From Bifidobacterium thermophilum (GTDB lineage: Bacteria > Actinomycetota > Actinomycetes > Actinomycetales > Bifidobacteriaceae): 64,000 bases of DNA. The position numbers were made by a program, and so were the translations under genes. The notes under the pieces were generated by a model. The model saw only the letters and a program-made list of their open reading frames with translations, did not search any database and was not told the origin of the DNA. Position 1 is the stretch's first letter, and each line of letters starts with the position of its first letter. Positions 61,770 to 64,000 of this stretch are shown piece after piece. The DNA lies in the NCBI GenBank assembly GCA_000741495.1, contig JGZV01000005.1, forward strand, positions 62,001-126,000, read 5' to 3'.

Positions 61770-62030
61770 TCACGCCTCTGCCGGCAGCGCGCCCAGCTCC
61801 TGCAGTTTCGCCTTGATGTCGTTGGCCGACGGCTCGACTTGGAACGATCCGTCCGCATACTGGACAACCGGGATGTGCTTCTGCCCGCTGATTTCCACGG
61901 CCTTGTCGGCGGCGCCGTCCTCCTGCTCGATGTCATGCCAGTCGAACGCCGCGCCGAACCGGTTTAGCGCCTCCTTGGCCCGCTTGCAGTCGCCGCACCA
62001 GCTTGCGCCGTACACGTTGATATCGCTCAT
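61770..62030 (-). CDS. Glutaredoxin-like / mycoredoxin-type protein
   Basis: 86 residues. Thioredoxin fold with active site CGDC in VYGASWCGDCKRAKEALNRFG and the cis-Pro segment HIPVVQYADGSF. Actinobacterial mycoredoxins of this size reduce mixed disulfides; the exact thiol partner is unknown. GAAAGAAGGAACC precedes the ATG. Confidence 0.88.
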   Translation of the reverse strand: MSDINVYGASWCGDCKRAKEALNRFGAAFDWHDIEQEDGAADKAVEISGQKHIPVVQYADGSFQVEPSANDIKAKLQELGALPAEA

Positions 62031-62220
62031 GGTTCCTTCTTTCGTTGATGGTTGCCGACGGGGCTCCCGTCCGTTCGCCCCGCGCGTTGGTTGCCTATGC
62101 TAAAGCAAAACGATGGCTGATGCAGCTGTCCGGCATCAGGATTCGCAGTCCGCGCAAAACAGACAGCCCGCCGGACAGCACGACCCTGCACCTCCCGACC
62201 GCAGCGCACCCGCCCCGCGA

Positions 62221-62883
62221 TCAGCTGTGCGCCGCCAGTCGCCGTTCGCACCAGTGCTGCACCCACGTGAGCACCGTGCAGAACAGCAGATAGACGACCC
62301 CGACCTCAAGGTAGAGCGCAAGCGGCTCGTAGTACACGGCGGTGATGCGCTGCGCGGTCATGAACATCTCGACGACGGTGATATTCGCGGCGAGCGACGT
62401 GTCCTTGACCAGTGAGATGAACGTGTTGAACAGCGCGGGGAACGCCGACCGGAACGCCTGCGGCAGTACGATGCGGCGCATGATCGTCACATACGACATA
62501 TTCGTTGCGTATCCGGCCTCGAACTGTCCGCGCGGCACCGCTTCAATCGCGCCTCTCAAGGTCTCGGACGCGTAGGCGCCCACGTTAAGCGAGAACGCGA
62601 TTATAGCGGACGGAATCGCCGGAATGGTCACGCCAATGGACGGCAGGCCGAAGAAGATCACGAACAGTTGCACGAGCAGCGGCGTCCCGCGGAACACCCA
62701 CACGTAGAATTGCGCGATCTGCGTGAGCACCGGCGTACGTGCCACGCGGGTGAGCGCCACGATGATCGCCAGCGTCAAGCCAATGGCGAAGGAGACCAGG
62801 GTGAGTGGAATCGTCACCGTGATTCCTGGAATCAGTAGTTTGCCGAATGAATCGACGACTATCTGCCAGACCCTGCCGTCCAT
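62221..62883 (-). CDS. Polar amino-acid ABC transporter permease (HisM/GlnP type)
   Basis: 220 residues, five membrane helices. PGITVTIPLTLVSFAIGLTLAIIVALTR and the coupling motif EAVPRGQFEAGYATNMSYVTIMRRIVLPQAFRSAFPALFN (EAA loop) define the family; YVWVFRGTPLLVQLFVIFFGLP is the conserved FRGTPLL segment. AAAGGAGC precedes ATG 62883. It works with the binding lipoprotein upstream and the ATPase at the window edge; gene order on the minus strand is ATPase, binding protein, permease. Confidence 0.92.
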   Translation of the reverse strand: MDGRVWQIVVDSFGKLLIPGITVTIPLTLVSFAIGLTLAIIVALTRVARTPVLTQIAQFYVWVFRGTPLLVQLFVIFFGLPSIGVTIPAIPSAIIAFSLNVGAYASETLRGAIEAVPRGQFEAGYATNMSYVTIMRRIVLPQAFRSAFPALFNTFISLVKDTSLAANITVVEMFMTAQRITAVYYEPLALYLEVGVVYLLFCTVLTWVQHWCERRLAAHS

Positions 62884-62950
62884 TGCGGCTCCTTTCGTAA
62901 TCTATACCGGTTTTCAGTTTCCAGCGCAACCGAGGGTTACTTGCCGAGGG

Positions 62951-63763
62951 TTACTTGGTTGAGATGTCCTCGCCGAAGTACTTTTCGGAGATCTTCTTGA
63001 GCGTCCCGTCCTTGCGCAGCTTGGCGATGGACTTGTTAATCGCTTCGGTCAGGTCGTCGCTGCCCTTGCGCAGCGGGAAGTGTGCGGCCGGGGTTTTCTC
63101 GCTTTTCACGGCGATTTTGATGTCGGCGTTCGGCTTCTGCTTGAGGTAGTCGAGCACAGCGAGCCCGTCGTTGACAATCACGTCGGCACGTCCGGAGGTC
63201 AGGGTTTCCACGGCCTGCGAGAAATCGTTGACCTGCACGAGCGTCGCGCCCTTTTCTTGCGCGACTTTCGCCCAGTTGCTGCCGTTTTGCCCGGCGTCTT
63301 TCTTGCCTTTGATATCGTCGAAGGATTTGATGGAATTGTCGTTCTTGCGGGTGATGACCACGCCGTATGAGTAGGCGTACGGCTCGGTGAAATCGTATTT
63401 CGCCTTGCGTTCGGCAGTGGTGGTGATCTCGTTGGCCACGCTATCGGTTTTCTTTGAATCCACGCTGGCGAGCAGTGAGTCGAAGTTCGCTTCGGAGAAT
63501 TCGGCTTTCACGCCAAGGTCCTTGGCGACGGCGGTGGCGACATCCACGTCGTAGCCGGTGAGCTTGTTGGTTTTCGAATCATGGTAGCTGTAGGGCGCGT
63601 ACGTGCCTTCGGTGCCGAAGACTAGCGTTCCCTTGTTCTTGACTTCCTGCAGCGCGCTCGTGGACGAGCTGGAGGAGCCACAAGCGCCCAGCGGCGCAAT
63701 CAGGGTGATGGCGGCGAGGGCCGCGGCGGCGAGCCGCAGGGTATGGCGTGTGCGTGTGGTCAT
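62951..63763 (-). CDS. Amino-acid ABC transporter substrate-binding lipoprotein
   Basis: 270 residues. Lipoprotein signal ending PLGACGSSS, then the family 3 solute-binding fold: GTLVFGTEGTYAPYSYHDSKTNKLTGYDVDVATAVAKDLG, KYDFTEPYAYSYGVVI and GSDDLTEAINKSIAKLRKDGTLKKISEKYFGED. Likely substrate a polar amino acid, glutamine or cystine; cystine-type binding proteins share the TxxRKAKYDFTxPY pattern. AAGGAGAGC precedes ATG 63763; the frame is open far upstream without a start signal. Confidence 0.92.
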   Translation of the reverse strand: MTTRTRHTLRLAAAALAAITLIAPLGACGSSSSSTSALQEVKNKGTLVFGTEGTYAPYSYHDSKTNKLTGYDVDVATAVAKDLGVKAEFSEANFDSLLASVDSKKTDSVANEITTTAERKAKYDFTEPYAYSYGVVITRKNDNSIKSFDDIKGKKDAGQNGSNWAKVAQEKGATLVQVNDFSQAVETLTSGRADVIVNDGLAVLDYLKQKPNADIKIAVKSEKTPAAHFPLRKGSDDLTEAINKSIAKLRKDGTLKKISEKYFGEDISTK

Positions 63764-63911
63764 GGTTGCTCTCCTTGTTGTGATTGATGGTGATTGATTG
63801 CCGACGATGACGTATGACGTATGACGTTTAACGTTTGGCATATGGCAGAGATGTGCCGATTGCGGGGACTGCGCTGGCAGGCAGTCGATTGCATGCGGCC
63901 TGAAACGAGGG

Positions 63912-64000
63912 TCAGGAAGCGAAGGATTGCAGGAATTCCGCGGTCCTCGGCTGCGACGGATGGTCGAAAATGTCGCTTGCCGTGCCTTGCTCCACAATGC
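63912..64000 (-). CDS. Amino-acid ABC transporter ATPase, C-terminal end (cut by window)
   Basis: The minus-strand frame entering from the right edge reads IVEQGTASDIFDHPSQPRTAEFLQSFAS and stops at 63912. This is the standard C-terminus of GlnQ/HisP-type ATPases. It completes the importer with the two genes downstream. Confidence 0.85.
   Translation of the reverse strand, partial: IVEQGTASDIFDHPSQPRTAEFLQSFAS

Overview
The window reads as chromosomal DNA of a high-GC actinobacterium, most likely a Bifidobacterium. This rests on the gene families and order (zwf-opcA with pgl and gnd, nrdHIEF behind paired NrdR boxes, a TPP riboswitch with thiS-thiF-thiG, an FTR1/Tpd iron cluster), on GTG starts with AAAGGAG-type ribosome binding sites, and on codon use. 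The genus is an inference; no rRNA is present. Coding is mostly in compact operons separated by unusually structured intergenic DNA.

Layout. 1-0.85 kb: the start of a nucleotidyltransferase-like gene behind a decayed partner (AbiE-like). 1.1-3.3 kb: tandem RNase H-fold paralogues, the first catalytically eroded and frameshifted. 3.5-5.2 kb: amino-acid permease. 6-8.3 kb: thiamine thiazole operon with a TPP riboswitch and terminator. 8.4-10.1 kb: a PhzB-like protein and an aldo/keto reductase whose coding sequence carries three parS (ParB) sites. 10.5-14.2 kb: OFA transporter, an HxlR-controlled reductase and a MarR regulator. 14.2-18.1 kb: a two-subunit ABC exporter downstream of the MarR gene. 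19.1-24.1 kb: livJHMGF branched-chain amino-acid uptake. 24.6-28.3 kb: apbE, a YbaK deacylase and a GPH symporter. 28.9-37 kb: a seven-gene iron-uptake cluster (FTR1, Tpd/P19, DUF2318, two FtsX/MacB-type permeases, ATPase, FMN-binding lipoprotein). 37.2-42.8 kb: pip-pip-tetR operon. 43-46.5 kb: membrane proteins and a lone prepilin. 46.5-50.9 kb: nrdHIEF. 51.2-59.3 kb: oxidative pentose-phosphate genes (gnd; zwf-opcA; pgl with an MFS gene). 59.6-64 kb: MTA/SAH nucleosidase, tRNA-Lys, a glutaredoxin-like protein and a polar amino-acid ABC importer running off the end.

How the genes work together. ApbE, the FMN-binding lipoprotein and the DUF2318 membrane protein plausibly feed electrons to extracytoplasmic iron handling for the FTR1 permease. 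Zwf/OpcA/Pgl/Gnd form a complete oxidative pentose-phosphate branch supplying NADPH and ribose-5-phosphate, the latter next to the class Ib ribonucleotide reductase operon.

Most unusual content. (1) A family of about 19 short palindromes in seven intergenic loci, repeated at a 72-73 bp period. (2) Three parS sites inside an in-frame insertion of an enzyme gene. (3) A diverged intergenic element present twice, about 48 kb apart. (4) A 10-bp-phased TATA array. Several genes (nrdE, nrdF, an RNase H paralogue) and the tRNA-Lys show one-base anomalies at or near C/G homopolymers; sequence error should be excluded before biology is read into them.
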